From positions 1,240,001-1,304,000 of the forward strand of contig JACKLQ010000001.1 of NCBI GenBank assembly GCA_024235835.1: a stretch of 64,000 nt of DNA, written 5' to 3'. Shown piece after piece: positions 43,450 to 52,322 of this stretch; the first letter of the stretch is position 1, and each line of letters starts with the position of its first letter. Origin of the DNA: Thiobacillus sp. Its GTDB lineage: Bacteria > Pseudomonadota > Gammaproteobacteria > Burkholderiales > Thiobacillaceae. The notes beneath the pieces are model-generated. The model had not been told where the DNA came from, ran no database searches, and was given only the letters and a program-made list of their open reading frames with translations. Position numbers and translations under genes: made by a program.

Positions 43450-44708
43450 AAAGGCTCGCCCTCAGGTTTCTGCGCACCGCCGGCCTCGCCCTGGCGACCG
43501 CTCTGTTCGGCCTGCCACAGGCCCAGGCGGAAGAACCCCACGGGCCGATGATGCTGGCCTCGGCGGATACCACCCATTTCCTGCCTTCCCTCGACGCCCT
43601 CATCGGCAAGACCCTGCAGGACATCCGCGCCAGCCGTCTTGACGATGCCCTGAAGGAAGTGGACCGGGTCATCGCCATCCGCCCGGACTTCAAGCTGGCC
43701 TACCTGATAAAGGGGGATCTGCTCATGGCCCGGGCCCGCCCACTTTCGGGCATGGGCACCATGGCGAACAAGGCCCGGGACGAACAGTCCCTTTCCGACC
43801 TGCAGGACGAGGCCAGGGTAAGACTGATGCGCTACATCGACCAACCCGACCCCAATCTGCTGCCTCGCCAGATCCTCCAACTTGCGCCCCAGCAACGCTA
43901 CGCCCTGCTGGCGGACGCCTCCCGCGCCCGGCTCTATCTGTTCGAAAACGTGGATGGCGAGCCCCGGCTGAAACAGGACTACTACATGACCGTCGGCCGG
44001 AACGGCACCGACAAACGCGTGGAGGGCGACAAGCGCACCCCTATTGGCGTCTATCAGATCACCCAGCAACTGCCCCGTGCCCAGCTGGCCGACCTCTATG
44101 GCGACGGCGCCTTCCCTCTCAACTACCCCAATGCCTGGGATCAGGTTCAGGGGCGGGGAGGCCACGGCATATGGCTGCATGGCGTGCCCTCGGACACTTA
44201 CAGCCGCCCCCCGCGCTCCAGCGAGGGCTGTGTGGTGGTCACCAATCCTGACCTGACCGAACTCAGCCGCTACATCCAGGTGGGGGTCACCCCCGTGGTC
44301 ATCGTCGACCGGGCTGACTGGGTGGACCGGCACACCTGGGAACGCAGCCGTGCCCGGTTGTTGGACCGATTGTCCCAATGGCAACAGGACTGGCAGGCCC
44401 GCGACGCGGATCGATTCCTCGACCATTACGCTCCCGACTTCCTTCAGGGTCTCGGCCGCGGCTGGGCGGAAAACAAGAAGCGCAACATCGAGAACAAGGA
44501 CTGGATCAAGGTGGATGTCAGGGATGCCAGCCTGTTCATCTACCCCGGGGGCGAGATGGCCTACACGGAGTTCGTCCAGGATTACGCCAGTGACAGGCTT
44601 TCCAGCACCTCCCGCAAGCAGCTCTTCTGGAAACGGCTGGATGGCCACTGGCGCATCGCGCTGGAAAAATCCGAAGACCTGTCCAAGTCCCAATTCGCCA
44701 ACCGTTGA
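43446..44708 (+). CDS. L,D-transpeptidase (YkuD fold) with an NTF2-like C-terminal domain
   Basis: A 420-residue exported enzyme. Signal peptide to about 28 (PQAQA). A TPR-like helical stretch (about 45-110) precedes the YkuD catalytic domain, about 145-300: RYALLADASRARLYLFENVDG, KRTPIGVYQI, and the active site GIWLHGVPSDTY plus RSSEGCVVVTNPDL with catalytic Cys262. Such enzymes make 3-3 crosslinks or attach proteins to peptidoglycan. The C terminus (about 310-415) is an NTF2-like domain clearly related to that of the upstream protein. First overlap: 4 bases with the TPR gene. Confidence 0.88.
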   Translation: MKRLALRFLRTAGLALATALFGLPQAQAEEPHGPMMLASADTTHFLPSLDALIGKTLQDIRASRLDDALKEVDRVIAIRPDFKLAYLIKGDLLMARARPLSGMGTMANKARDEQSLSDLQDEARVRLMRYIDQPDPNLLPRQILQLAPQQRYALLADASRARLYLFENVDGEPRLKQDYYMTVGRNGTDKRVEGDKRTPIGVYQITQQLPRAQLADLYGDGAFPLNYPNAWDQVQGRGGHGIWLHGVPSDTYSRPPRSSEGCVVVTNPDLTELSRYIQVGVTPVVIVDRADWVDRHTWERSRARLLDRLSQWQQDWQARDADRFLDHYAPDFLQGLGRGWAENKKRNIENKDWIKVDVRDASLFIYPGGEMAYTEFVQDYASDRLSSTSRKQLFWKRLDGHWRIALEKSEDLSKSQFANR

Positions 44709-44712
44709 GGCA

Positions 44713-45306
44713 ATGATGTTCAGTCCCCTTCGCCGCAAACTGATGTTATTTGGCCTCGCTGCCCCCTGGGCGGCGAGCGCGTTTTCCGCACCCAAGAATG
44801 GAAAGGCTCCCATGGTCAAGCTCACCACCAATTTCGGACCCATCACCCTGGAACTGAACGCCCAGGCCGCCCCTGATACCGTGTCCAACTTCCTCCAGTA
44901 CGTCAGGGATGGCCACTACGACGGCACCATCTTTCATCGCGTCATCGACGGTTTCATGATCCAGGGCGGAGGTTTCACCTCCGACATGCAGCAGAAGGCC
45001 ACCCGCCCCCCCATCCGCAACGAGGCGGACAACGGCCTGAAGAACGAGGCCTACAGCATCGCCATGGCGCGCACCCCCAACCCGGATTCCGCCACCAGCC
45101 AGTTCTTCATCAACGTGGCCAACAACGACTTCCTCAACTTCCGCGAACCCAGCGCCCAGGGCTACGGCTATTGCGTATTCGGCAAGGTGGTGGAAGGCCA
45201 GGACGTGGTGGATCGTGTCCGCAAGGTGCGTACCGGCATGCGCGCCGGCCACCAGGACGTGCCGGCTGAAGACGTGATCATCGAGAAGGCCGAAGTCCAG
45301 GAGTAA
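44713..45306 (+). CDS. exported cyclophilin-type peptidyl-prolyl isomerase
   Basis: A 197-residue cyclophilin. The N-terminal ~25 residues (LRRKLMLFGLAAPWAASAFS) look like an export signal and have a twin-Arg, so a Tat or Sec route is possible. VKLTTNFGPITLELNAQAAPD starts the domain; DGTIFHRVIDGFMIQGGGF and ATSQFFINVANNDFLNF hold the active site. A cytoplasmic start at the inner Met (MVKLTTN, 44812) would give PpiB. The stop overlaps the lpxH start by one base. Confidence 0.88.
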   Translation: MMFSPLRRKLMLFGLAAPWAASAFSAPKNGKAPMVKLTTNFGPITLELNAQAAPDTVSNFLQYVRDGHYDGTIFHRVIDGFMIQGGGFTSDMQQKATRPPIRNEADNGLKNEAYSIAMARTPNPDSATSQFFINVANNDFLNFREPSAQGYGYCVFGKVVEGQDVVDRVRKVRTGMRAGHQDVPAEDVIIEKAEVQE

Positions 45307-46106
45307 TGCCCGCCTCCCCGTCTTCCATGCCCCCCCATGCCTCCGCGCCGGCGCGCACAGGCATGCCGGAGGGGGCGTCAGGAGACGACCTCCCCACCCT
45401 CTTCATCTCCGACCTGCATCTCACCCCCGAGCGCCCCGGACCGATATCGCTCTTCAAGCGGTTTCTGGACGAGGTCGCAACCCATGCGGCAGCGCTCTAT
45501 ATCCTCGGCGACTTCTTCGAGGCCTGGGTGGGCGACGACGAGCTGAGTTTGCCTTTCCACGCCGAAATCGCTGAGTGTCTGCGGAAATTGGCGGGCACCG
45601 GCGTTCCTGTGTATTTCATCGCCGGCAACCGGGATTTCCTGGCTGGCGAAGCCCTGGCAAAGGCCACTGGCTGGCAACCGCTCACCGACCCCTGCCTCAT
45701 CGACCTGCATGGCGTTCCCACTCTCTTGAGCCATGGGGATGCCTATTGCACCGACGACGGGGCCTATCAGGCCTTCCGGCGTCAGGTACGCGACCCTCAA
45801 TGGCAAAGGGAGTTCATGTCACAACCCATCGATACCCGGCGTGGAGTAGCGCGCGCCATTCGTGAAAAAAGCGAACAGGCCAAGGCCGACAAGAAGCCCG
45901 ACATCATGGATGTGAATCCCCAGGCCATCCAAGACGCCATGGCCCAGGCCCAGCGCATGATCCATGGACATACCCATCGTCCGGCCCGGCATGGGTTGCG
46001 GGTCGACGGCAGGGATTGCGAGCGGTGGGTTCTGCCGGACTGGTACGAGACAGGTGGTTATCTCGCCTGCAACGTCCAAGGCTGTCGCGCCGTGACCTTC
46101 AGTTGA
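45306..46106 (+). CDS. lpxH: UDP-2,3-diacylglucosamine diphosphatase
   Basis: A 266-residue metallophosphoesterase for lipid A synthesis: FISDLHLTPE, YILGDFFEAWVGDD, FIAGNRDFLAG, LLSHGDAYC and MIHGHTHRPAR give all five metal motifs. The usual length is about 240; the first 20-25 residues here are a Pro/Ser/Ala-rich extension that may be an annotation artefact, since ATG 45363 is an alternative. Common neighbour order of ppi, lpxH and cysS. Confidence 0.95.
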   Translation: MPASPSSMPPHASAPARTGMPEGASGDDLPTLFISDLHLTPERPGPISLFKRFLDEVATHAAALYILGDFFEAWVGDDELSLPFHAEIAECLRKLAGTGVPVYFIAGNRDFLAGEALAKATGWQPLTDPCLIDLHGVPTLLSHGDAYCTDDGAYQAFRRQVRDPQWQREFMSQPIDTRRGVARAIREKSEQAKADKKPDIMDVNPQAIQDAMAQAQRMIHGHTHRPARHGLRVDGRDCERWVLPDWYETGGYLACNVQGCRAVTFS

Positions 46107-46134
46107 TCACGGCGGACGTCCCTGCAATTTTCGG

Positions 46135-47013
46135 CTAGCGCTCAGGCGCGCCGCCGGCCACCACCGTCAGGGAGTCACGAATGACGCCCGGGGCATCCAC
46201 GATGCGCATGAAGTCGCCCATGCCCACGTTGGGCCAGCCCAGGGCGATGCGGAATCGGGCAAACAGGTGGTTCGCCTTGTTGTTCACCACGTAGATCTCA
46301 TAAGGCAGGGCGGCGATGTTGTCCGCGCCGATGGTCTTCACCCACCAGCCCTCGCCTTCCTTGGGATCATTCAGGGCCACGCCGAATACCGCCACCTTCT
46401 TGTCCGGCATGACGATCTCGTAGACCTTGCTGGTCTTGGCCGCATTGCGCGCCAGGTTGTCCTGGATGGCCTTCACAGCGTCCTCAAACACCAGATGCTC
46501 CATGAGCAGGTTCTTGTCCGACTCGAAGCCTTCCATGCCGAACATGTACTGGTAATCCGCCAGGTCCTTGCGGTCCACGTCACCGCCAAAGGGCTTGCCC
46601 GTTCCCAGTGCCTTGACCAGCCTGGCGTGGGTGGCCTGGACGGTCTTGTCCGCCAGGGGGTACTGCTTGCGCAGATAGGCGCGGGCCCAGTATTCCAGGT
46701 TCATGTAGGACACCGTTCCATCAGCACGAACCCCCACCCGGATGGGCGCGGTGACAATGGCCGCACTCCCCAGCTGGCGCACCATATTCAGCACGGCCTG
46801 GTCGGAAACCACCACCACGCCATAGCCAGCGAGTCCGGGAGGTGCGTACTTGCCCAGCACGGTGAAACCGGCTTTGGCTAGTTTGGCCTGAACCTGGTTC
46901 ATCACGGTCTGGACGTCGCCAGACTGGACCTTGGCCCCTGTGAAGTAGGGGCTCAGGGCGAAAGACAAGGGCGCCCAGAAAACCAGGGCAAGTGCGGCAA
47001 AGATTCGTTTCAT
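46135..47013 (-). CDS. exported DUF302-like protein
   Basis: A 292-residue protein with a signal peptide (MKRIFAALALVFWAPLSFA). The segment SGDVQTVMNQVQAKLAKAGFTVLGKYAP and the following DQAVLNMVRQLGSAAIVTAPIRVGV has the DUF302 pattern. The second half (ARLVKALG ... YEIYVVNNKANHLFARFRIALGWPNVGMGDFM) is specific and I do not recognise it. ATG 47013 is selected because GGAAG sits just before it; ATGs at 47016 and 47025 are alternatives. It lies next to FadL and the sulfur-relay operon. Function unknown. Confidence 0.65.
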   Translation of the reverse strand: MKRIFAALALVFWAPLSFALSPYFTGAKVQSGDVQTVMNQVQAKLAKAGFTVLGKYAPPGLAGYGVVVVSDQAVLNMVRQLGSAAIVTAPIRVGVRADGTVSYMNLEYWARAYLRKQYPLADKTVQATHARLVKALGTGKPFGGDVDRKDLADYQYMFGMEGFESDKNLLMEHLVFEDAVKAIQDNLARNAAKTSKVYEIVMPDKKVAVFGVALNDPKEGEGWWVKTIGADNIAALPYEIYVVNNKANHLFARFRIALGWPNVGMGDFMRIVDAPGVIRDSLTVVAGGAPER

Positions 47014-47151
47014 CATGACTTCCATTTGAAGACAGGGCTTGTGAATTTTAAACAAAAAGGGGATGACCCACGTGATGTAGGCAACTTGTTTTGTCGTGAG
47101 GCATACAAATCCCCAAATCCACAGACTCGCCAGCTGTGTCTGGGCATCGCA

Positions 47152-47178
47152 TGAAAAAAGCCCGCACAAGGCGGGCTT
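47152..47178 (-). terminator. intrinsic terminator after fadL
   Basis: AAGCCCGC / GCGGGCTT stem (47158-47178) with TTTTTT following on the minus strand (47152-47157), 22 bases after the fadL stop. Confidence 0.92.
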
Positions 47179-47199
47179 ACTGGGAGGCGGTTACAACAA

Positions 47200-48429
47200 T
47201 CAGAATTTCTTGTTGTAGCTCAGGCCAAAGGAGTTCTGGCTCATTTCCAGGGTGCTTGCACCCAGGAAAGCACCCACGCCGCTCACTTCCTTTTTGAAGG
47301 CGTGCATATAGGCACCCGTGATGGACGAGTCCGCACTCAGATCCTTGGTAAAGCCCAGAGTCAGATGGGTTTCCACCACGCCAGGAGCCAGCGTGTTCAG
47401 ATCGGAGGTGATGTCTCCCGGCACCGCAACGGTGGCCACGTCGATGGGTTGTTTGCCGTAGTTGAGGCCCGCACGGAGGGTCAGATCATTCCTGTGCTTG
47501 TAGGACACGCCGAGTTTGAACACGGTCTGGTCATCCCAGCCGAAACCATGCTGGTTCGCGCCGAAGAGGGGGAAGGTAGCCTTGTTCCCGGTGACAGCGA
47601 CACCGTTGTAGTCGATACGCATCACGTCAAAGGCAACATCCACCTTGTCATTGGCCTTCAGCGCGATACCGACTCCGTACGTTGCGGGGATGTCGAACTC
47701 ACCCGCGTTGGGGAACATGACGGCATAGTCGTCAAACTTGCTCATGTTGCTCTTGGTCTGGTACGTCGCGCCAACGGTCACGCGGTCGCTGACCTGATAC
47801 ATACCCCCCAGTCGCAGGCTGACGCCAGTTGAGTAATCCTTGCCTGCATCTGCCTGACCAAAGCCACCGAGACCTTTGGACTCAAAAGACTGGGCGATCA
47901 GGTTCAATGAAGCACCGACCGAGAATTGCGGATTGACCTTGTAGGCCACCGTGGGAGCAATGAACAACTGCATCAGATCAATGCCTACGGTAGCACCGGC
48001 ACCGGGACCACCGGGAAATACCGTAAAGGGGTGGTTTCCGTCACCGTAAGTGGTGTTCATGCCGCCATTGCCGAACACGGACACGCCAACTGACATGTCC
48101 TTGTTGATCATGCGGTTGTAGCCAAACTCGGGAATGGGGAACCAGCTTTCCATGGCGCCACTGCCGTTGCCATCGGGAGAACCGCCTGCGAACGTGAAGC
48201 CCCGGTCCGGAGCAAAGATATCCAGGCCGATATCCATACGGCTGCCCACATGCACCATGCCGGCAGGGTTGGTCGCGGCGGCCAAGGCATCCTGGGGATA
48301 CGCGATACCGGCGCCACCCATGCCTTTGGCAGCCATGCCATAACCGTGGGCGAAGTAGCCGTTGGTGGCCATTGCAGATCCAGCAAAGCCCAGGGCGGCC
48401 AGGGCCAGTACGAGTTGGTTTTTACGCAT
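47200..48429 (-). CDS. fadL: FadL/OMPP1-family outer-membrane channel
   Basis: A 409-residue beta-barrel precursor. Signal peptide (cut near SAMA at 21), then NGYFAHGYGMAAKGMGGAGIAYPQDALAAATNPAGM, the FadL N-terminal hatch with the NPA motif, and regular amphipathic strands ending in the aromatic FGLSYNKKF. FadL-type proteins bring hydrophobic molecules through the outer membrane. It has its own leader with a GAGGAGA ribosome site, so it is not simply part of the dsrE2 transcript. The substrate here is unknown; because the neighbours are sulfur-relay genes, hydrophobic sulfur is a possibility (inference). Confidence 0.9.
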   Translation of the reverse strand: MRKNQLVLALAALGFAGSAMATNGYFAHGYGMAAKGMGGAGIAYPQDALAAATNPAGMVHVGSRMDIGLDIFAPDRGFTFAGGSPDGNGSGAMESWFPIPEFGYNRMINKDMSVGVSVFGNGGMNTTYGDGNHPFTVFPGGPGAGATVGIDLMQLFIAPTVAYKVNPQFSVGASLNLIAQSFESKGLGGFGQADAGKDYSTGVSLRLGGMYQVSDRVTVGATYQTKSNMSKFDDYAVMFPNAGEFDIPATYGVGIALKANDKVDVAFDVMRIDYNGVAVTGNKATFPLFGANQHGFGWDDQTVFKLGVSYKHRNDLTLRAGLNYGKQPIDVATVAVPGDITSDLNTLAPGVVETHLTLGFTKDLSADSSITGAYMHAFKKEVSGVGAFLGASTLEMSQNSFGLSYNKKF

Positions 48430-48580
48430 CAATGTCTCCTCTCTGATAAGCATGACGTAACGAACGTGACAATATTTCGCGGTCGCATGGTATAGACCGC
48501 ACACCCGCCAGGCAACAGGTTTTTACTTAAGAAAAATGTGGAATGCCATGCGTCCCATGAAATTAATTCCACCAGAAAAC

Positions 48581-48605
48581 AAAAAAAGCCGCCCGGAGGC
48601 GGCTT
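48581..48605 (-). terminator. intrinsic terminator after dsrE2
   Basis: AAGCCGCC / GGCGGCTT stem (48586-48605) with loop CGGA and a 7-base T-run on the minus strand, 22 bases after the dsrE2 stop. It ends the rhodanese-tusA-dsrE2 operon. Confidence 0.92.
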
Positions 48606-48627
48606 GCTGATGCAACCAATGTCTGGC

Positions 48628-49140
48628 TCAGATGAACAGGCAGATGTCGGATTCGCCGGCGAATTCGAAGAAGGTGGCCGCGCCACCGTATTCCACGCCA
48701 TCGATGAAGTCGCTGTGTTCGAAACCGAAAAGTTCCACGGTCATCTGGCAAGCGATGAACTTCACCTCGGCTTCCTGGCAGAGTTCACGCAATTCGGGGA
48801 TGGTGGCCACACCGTTGTTGGCGATTGTCATCTTCATCAGGCTGGTCGCAACGTTCTCATAGAACGGTACGATGGACTGCACTGCGTTGGGGATGTTCCA
48901 GTTGATGCCCTTGAACCACTTGGGGCCAAAGGGCATCTTCATGGGCATGCCGGGGTTGCCCAGGGGGCTGACCTTCAGGCCGGACAAGTCCTTGCGCAGC
49001 ATCTGCAGGCCGTAGAAGGTGAAGAAGATTTGGGTCTCGTAGCCCAGGGCCGCAGCCGTGGAGGCCAGGATGAACGGGGGATAGGCCCAGTCCAGGGTGC
49101 CCTTGGTGGCGATGATCGCTAGTTTCTTTTGATCGTCCAT
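48628..49140 (-). CDS. dsrE2: DsrE2-type sulfur-trafficking protein
   Basis: A 170-residue DsrE/F/H-like protein. KKLAIIATKGTLDWAYPPFILASTAAALG, FFTFYGLQMLRK and EVKFIACQMTVELFGF, with the conserved Cys131 in ACQMT, are the DsrE2 signature. DsrE2 accepts sulfane sulfur in the cytoplasmic relay from rhodanese and TusA toward sHdr or Dsr oxidation. ATG 49140 is chosen; the longer reading does not fit the family. In the order rhodanese, tusA, dsrE2 on one strand. Confidence 0.9.
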   Translation of the reverse strand: MDDQKKLAIIATKGTLDWAYPPFILASTAAALGYETQIFFTFYGLQMLRKDLSGLKVSPLGNPGMPMKMPFGPKWFKGINWNIPNAVQSIVPFYENVATSLMKMTIANNGVATIPELRELCQEAEVKFIACQMTVELFGFEHSDFIDGVEYGGAATFFEFAGESDICLFI

Positions 49141-49206
49141 GTGTCCGCCTCTCGCATCAACAGTGATGACAATTGTTGACAACCCCGCCGACTAGGGCGG
49201 GAAGAA

Positions 49207-49434
49207 TTACTTCTTCTTCATGAAAAAGGTGTACTCGCTGCCTGCCTCGGAGGAGGACAGCAATTCGTTGCCGGTCTGCTTGGCGAAGGCGGCGAAGTCC
49301 TTGACGGAACCCGGGTCAGTGGAGGTGATCTTCAGAACTTGACCGGAGGCCAGTTCGTTCAGTGTTTTCTTGGCGCGCAGAATGGGCAGGGGGCAGTTGA
49401 GACCGCGTGCGTCGAGCTCTTTGTCGAAATCCAT
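49207..49434 (-). CDS. tusA: TusA-type sulfur carrier protein
   Basis: A 75-residue carrier with ELDARGLNCPLPILRAKKTL; Cys14 in CPxP binds the transferred sulfur. Located between the rhodanese and dsrE2 genes, 66 bases before dsrE2. In sulfur oxidisers TusA hands sulfur to the cytoplasmic oxidation machinery. Confidence 0.95.
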   Translation of the reverse strand: MDFDKELDARGLNCPLPILRAKKTLNELASGQVLKITSTDPGSVKDFAAFAKQTGNELLSSSEAGSEYTFFMKKK

Positions 49435-49569
49435 GATCGCTCCTTCAAAAAATTAGCATGTGCTTAAAAAGGCGGGCCGTACTGTAACCGCCGACAGGGG
49501 AGATTGCAATGATGAAACCAGGATCAGGTTCCGGATAATTTCGCCGGGGCTTAACCTTGGAGCATCGCG

Positions 49570-49896
49570 TCAGGACAAAGCGGTCAAGGGCTTGCCCGAA
49601 CGGGCCCAGGCCATGATACCGCCGGACAGGTTGTGCATGTTCCCGAAACCCTTGGCGTTCATGAAGGCGCAGGCTTGGGCGGAGCGGGCGCCGGAGTTGC
49701 AATAGATCACCACCGGCTTGTCCTGGGGAATCTCGTCTGTGCGCAAGGGCAGCAAATGCAGGGGGATGTGGATGGCACCATCGATTACGCCACGGGCCAC
49801 TTCACCTTCCGTGCGCACGTCGATGAGATGGATGCCTTCCTTCGTTGCATCCAGGGTATCCACGTCCATTTCCTTAATGTTGTACATGCCAAACAT
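49570..49896 (-). CDS. single-domain rhodanese sulfurtransferase
   Basis: A 108-residue rhodanese. LIDVRTEGEVARGVIDGAIHIPLHLLP is the fold start and VVIYCNSGARSAQACA holds catalytic Cys66. It is the first gene of the rhodanese-tusA-dsrE2 cluster that in sulfur oxidisers moves sulfane sulfur inside the cell. No signal peptide: cytoplasmic. It lies 136 bases before tusA. Confidence 0.92.
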   Translation of the reverse strand: MFGMYNIKEMDVDTLDATKEGIHLIDVRTEGEVARGVIDGAIHIPLHLLPLRTDEIPQDKPVVIYCNSGARSAQACAFMNAKGFGNMHNLSGGIMAWARSGKPLTALS

Positions 49897-50113
49897 CAGC
49901 AGCCCCCGAACGGTTTAATTAGAGCTGGCTAATATACCGATTAAATCCGTTTATTTCAATACCTTACCCTGCTTCCAACCAGCCAATTGGCGTGCCCGTT
50001 CACCCTGTACCAAAATCTGTGAATCCGGGCTGCCAAGATATTTTCTTCGCGAAAGGACGGCTCCCGGCCTATGGGCATGCAAGCCGGGAATGTATAATCC
50101 GCGGCCGAAATTC

Positions 50114-50189
<76 letters not shown>

Positions 50190-50193
50190 CTTC

Positions 50194-51186
50194 ATGCCCC
50201 TTGAAACCCGAGAACCCGTGACCCAGCCCCTTTTCCAATCCCTCCTGCAGGCTGACATGGCGGATGTGGATCGGGTCATCCGGGCGCGACTGCATTCAGA
50301 AGTCGCGCTGGTGCGGCAAGTCTCCGAATACATCATCCACAGTGGCGGCAAGCGCCTCCGCCCCGCGCTGGTGGTGCTGACCGCAAAGGCCCTGGGCTAT
50401 GCGGGTACGGCGCATCACGAGATGGCCGCCGTGGTGGAATTCATCCACACCGCCACGCTGCTGCACGATGATGTGGTGGATGCGTCGGCGTTGCGCCGGG
50501 GCCGGGATACCGCCAACGCCATGTTCGGCAACGCGGCCAGCGTGCTGGTGGGTGACTTTCTGTATTCCCGTGCCTTTCAGATGATGGTGGCCCAGCACAG
50601 CATGCGAGTCATGGAGGTGTTGTCGGAGGCCACCAACGTCATCGCTGAAGGCGAGGTGCTGCAACTCATGAACTGCAACGACCCGGACATCGACGAGTCC
50701 GCTTATCTGCAGGTCATCCGCTACAAGACCGCCAAGCTTTTCGAGGCCGCAGGCCGCCTGGGCGCCATCGTCAATGGCAGGGACCGCAACATGGAAGATG
50801 CCCTGGGGGCCTATGGCATGCACCTGGGTACCGCTTTCCAGATCATCGACGACGTCCTGGATTATTCCGGCGACACTCAAACGATTGGCAAGAACGTGGG
50901 CGACGACCTGGCTGAAGGCAAACCGACCCTGCCTCTGCTCTTCGCCATGAAGCATGGCGCCCCTGAAGAGACAGCCCTCATCCGCCAGGCGATTCTTGAG
51001 GGGGATAGCACCCATTTCCAGGAAATCCTGGCCATTGTCCGAAAAACCGGCGCCCTGGAACATGCCCATCTTCAAGCCAAGGCCGAGGCAGATCTTGCCA
51101 ACGTTGCCATCGCACTGTTGCCTGATAGCCAATACAAGGACGCACTGCTAGAATTGCCGGCCTTCGCGGTCAGCCGCGAATTCTGA
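50194..51186 (+). CDS. ispB: octaprenyl diphosphate synthase
   Basis: A 330-residue trans-prenyltransferase that builds the ubiquinone side chain. SGGKRLRPALVVL, the first Asp-rich motif LLHDDVVDASALRRGR and the second QIIDDVLDYSGD are present. It lies directly after tRNA-Thr (4 bases) and before tRNA-Pro. Confidence 0.94.
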   Translation: MPLETREPVTQPLFQSLLQADMADVDRVIRARLHSEVALVRQVSEYIIHSGGKRLRPALVVLTAKALGYAGTAHHEMAAVVEFIHTATLLHDDVVDASALRRGRDTANAMFGNAASVLVGDFLYSRAFQMMVAQHSMRVMEVLSEATNVIAEGEVLQLMNCNDPDIDESAYLQVIRYKTAKLFEAAGRLGAIVNGRDRNMEDALGAYGMHLGTAFQIIDDVLDYSGDTQTIGKNVGDDLAEGKPTLPLLFAMKHGAPEETALIRQAILEGDSTHFQEILAIVRKTGALEHAHLQAKAEADLANVAIALLPDSQYKDALLELPAFAVSREF

Positions 51187-51207
51187 AGACGGCGCTGCCG
51201 TCACAGT

Positions 51208-51284
51208 CGGGGTGTAGCTTAGCCTGGTAGAGCGCTACGTTCGGGACGTAGAGGCCGGAGGTTCGAATCCTCTCACCCCGACCA
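51208..51284 (+). tRNA. tRNA-Pro (CGG)
   Basis: Starts CGGGGTGTAGCTTAGCCTGG, the typical proline tRNA beginning; anticodon loop TTCGGGA gives CGG; acceptor CGGGGTG pairs with CACCCCG; a CCA is encoded. Reads CCG codons. 21 bases after ispB. Confidence 0.96.
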
Positions 51285-51483
51285 ACCATCACTTTCCAAT
51301 TCTCCCATCGGCCCGCCGCGGGCCCCGCTGTTGCGCCATCGCAAGGGCGCCTGGTCAATATTTACCTCTACTGGCTTTTCCCACCCTTGTAATCGGATTT
51401 ACAGGTACGATTATTAGCAATTAATGATATTCCGAATCTTGCCGATATAGGACTCAACAGTCCTGCGATGGAAAGGCCTCATC

Positions 51484-51738
51484 ATGAAATCGATTGTCCT
51501 GCTCCTCTGGCTGACGGTCCCCAACGGCGCGGACCAGTTCCTGCTGACCAAGCACGTGGACAACACGGCTGTGTGCGAGCACATGGGCCAGGCTTTGGTA
51601 CACGAGCATGCCCTGGGCGGCAAGCAGGTGAGATTCCAATGCCACGAGGTGGTGGAGGAAGTGGGAAACGTGGACGAAAACGGCAACCCCATCGATCCGC
51701 CCATCATGCACGCCAACAACCACAAGACTAATCCCTGA
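51484..51738 (+). CDS. small orphan protein
   Basis: An 84-residue protein starting MKSIVLLLWLTVPNGADQFL, perhaps a weak export signal or a short beta-start. It has two Cys (CEHMG, FQCHE) and many His and Asn. The pattern loosely recalls the small DUF1482-type phage proteins, but I would not assign it. ATG 51484 has GGAAAGG about 8 bases earlier. It converges with the YceI gene, overlapping its end by 11 bases. Confidence 0.5.
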   Translation: MKSIVLLLWLTVPNGADQFLLTKHVDNTAVCEHMGQALVHEHALGGKQVRFQCHEVVEEVGNVDENGNPIDPPIMHANNHKTNP

Positions 51739-52309
51739 AGCCTTCCACTTCGATCGCCAGACGGACTTCATCCCCGATGAGGGGAATGCCGAAGTTCATG
51801 CCGAAATCCGAGCGGCGCAGCGTGGCATGCACGTCAGCCCCGCACATCGGCCGTCGAGTCAGAAACTGCAGCGTGCAGTTGTAGTCACGAATCTCCAGAT
51901 CCACCGGCCGGGTCTGGCCCAGCATGGTGAGTTCCCCCCGGGCGATCACGGGTTTGCCATCCCGGTATTCGATCTGAGTGGACTTGAAACGTATCTCTGG
52001 AAAGCGCCCCGTGGAGAAGAAACTCCCGCCGCGCAACTTCTGATTCAGATCGTCCAGCCCGGTATCGACGGATCCCGCATCCACCGTCACCTCGATCGAC
52101 CCGCTTCCCTGCAGAGGATCCAGCACCACCCTTCCCTGGGTTCGATTGAATTTTCCCCGCATGGTGGAAATGCCTTGATGGCGTATCTCGAAGCTGGGAA
52201 ATGTGTGGGTCGGGTCAAGCACGAATCTCTCTTCCGTTGCCCAAGCCATGGTGCCCCAGGCCATGGCCAACAGGCATACGCAAACCCCAGACGCCAAACG
52301 TCCATTCAT
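51728..52309 (-). CDS. YceI-family periplasmic protein
   Basis: A 193-residue lipocalin-like protein with a signal peptide (hydrophobic VCVCLLAMAWGTMAWA). DPTHTFPSFEIRHQGISTMRGKFN is the family start and TMLGQTRPVDLEI and LRRSDFGMNFGIPLIGDEVRL the later motifs. YceI proteins bind polyisoprenoids in the periplasm. The second of two adjacent yceI genes. Confidence 0.92.
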   Translation of the reverse strand: MNGRLASGVCVCLLAMAWGTMAWATEERFVLDPTHTFPSFEIRHQGISTMRGKFNRTQGRVVLDPLQGSGSIEVTVDAGSVDTGLDDLNQKLRGGSFFSTGRFPEIRFKSTQIEYRDGKPVIARGELTMLGQTRPVDLEIRDYNCTLQFLTRRPMCGADVHATLRRSDFGMNFGIPLIGDEVRLAIEVEGFRD

Positions 52310-52322
52310 TGTCCCTGCTCCT

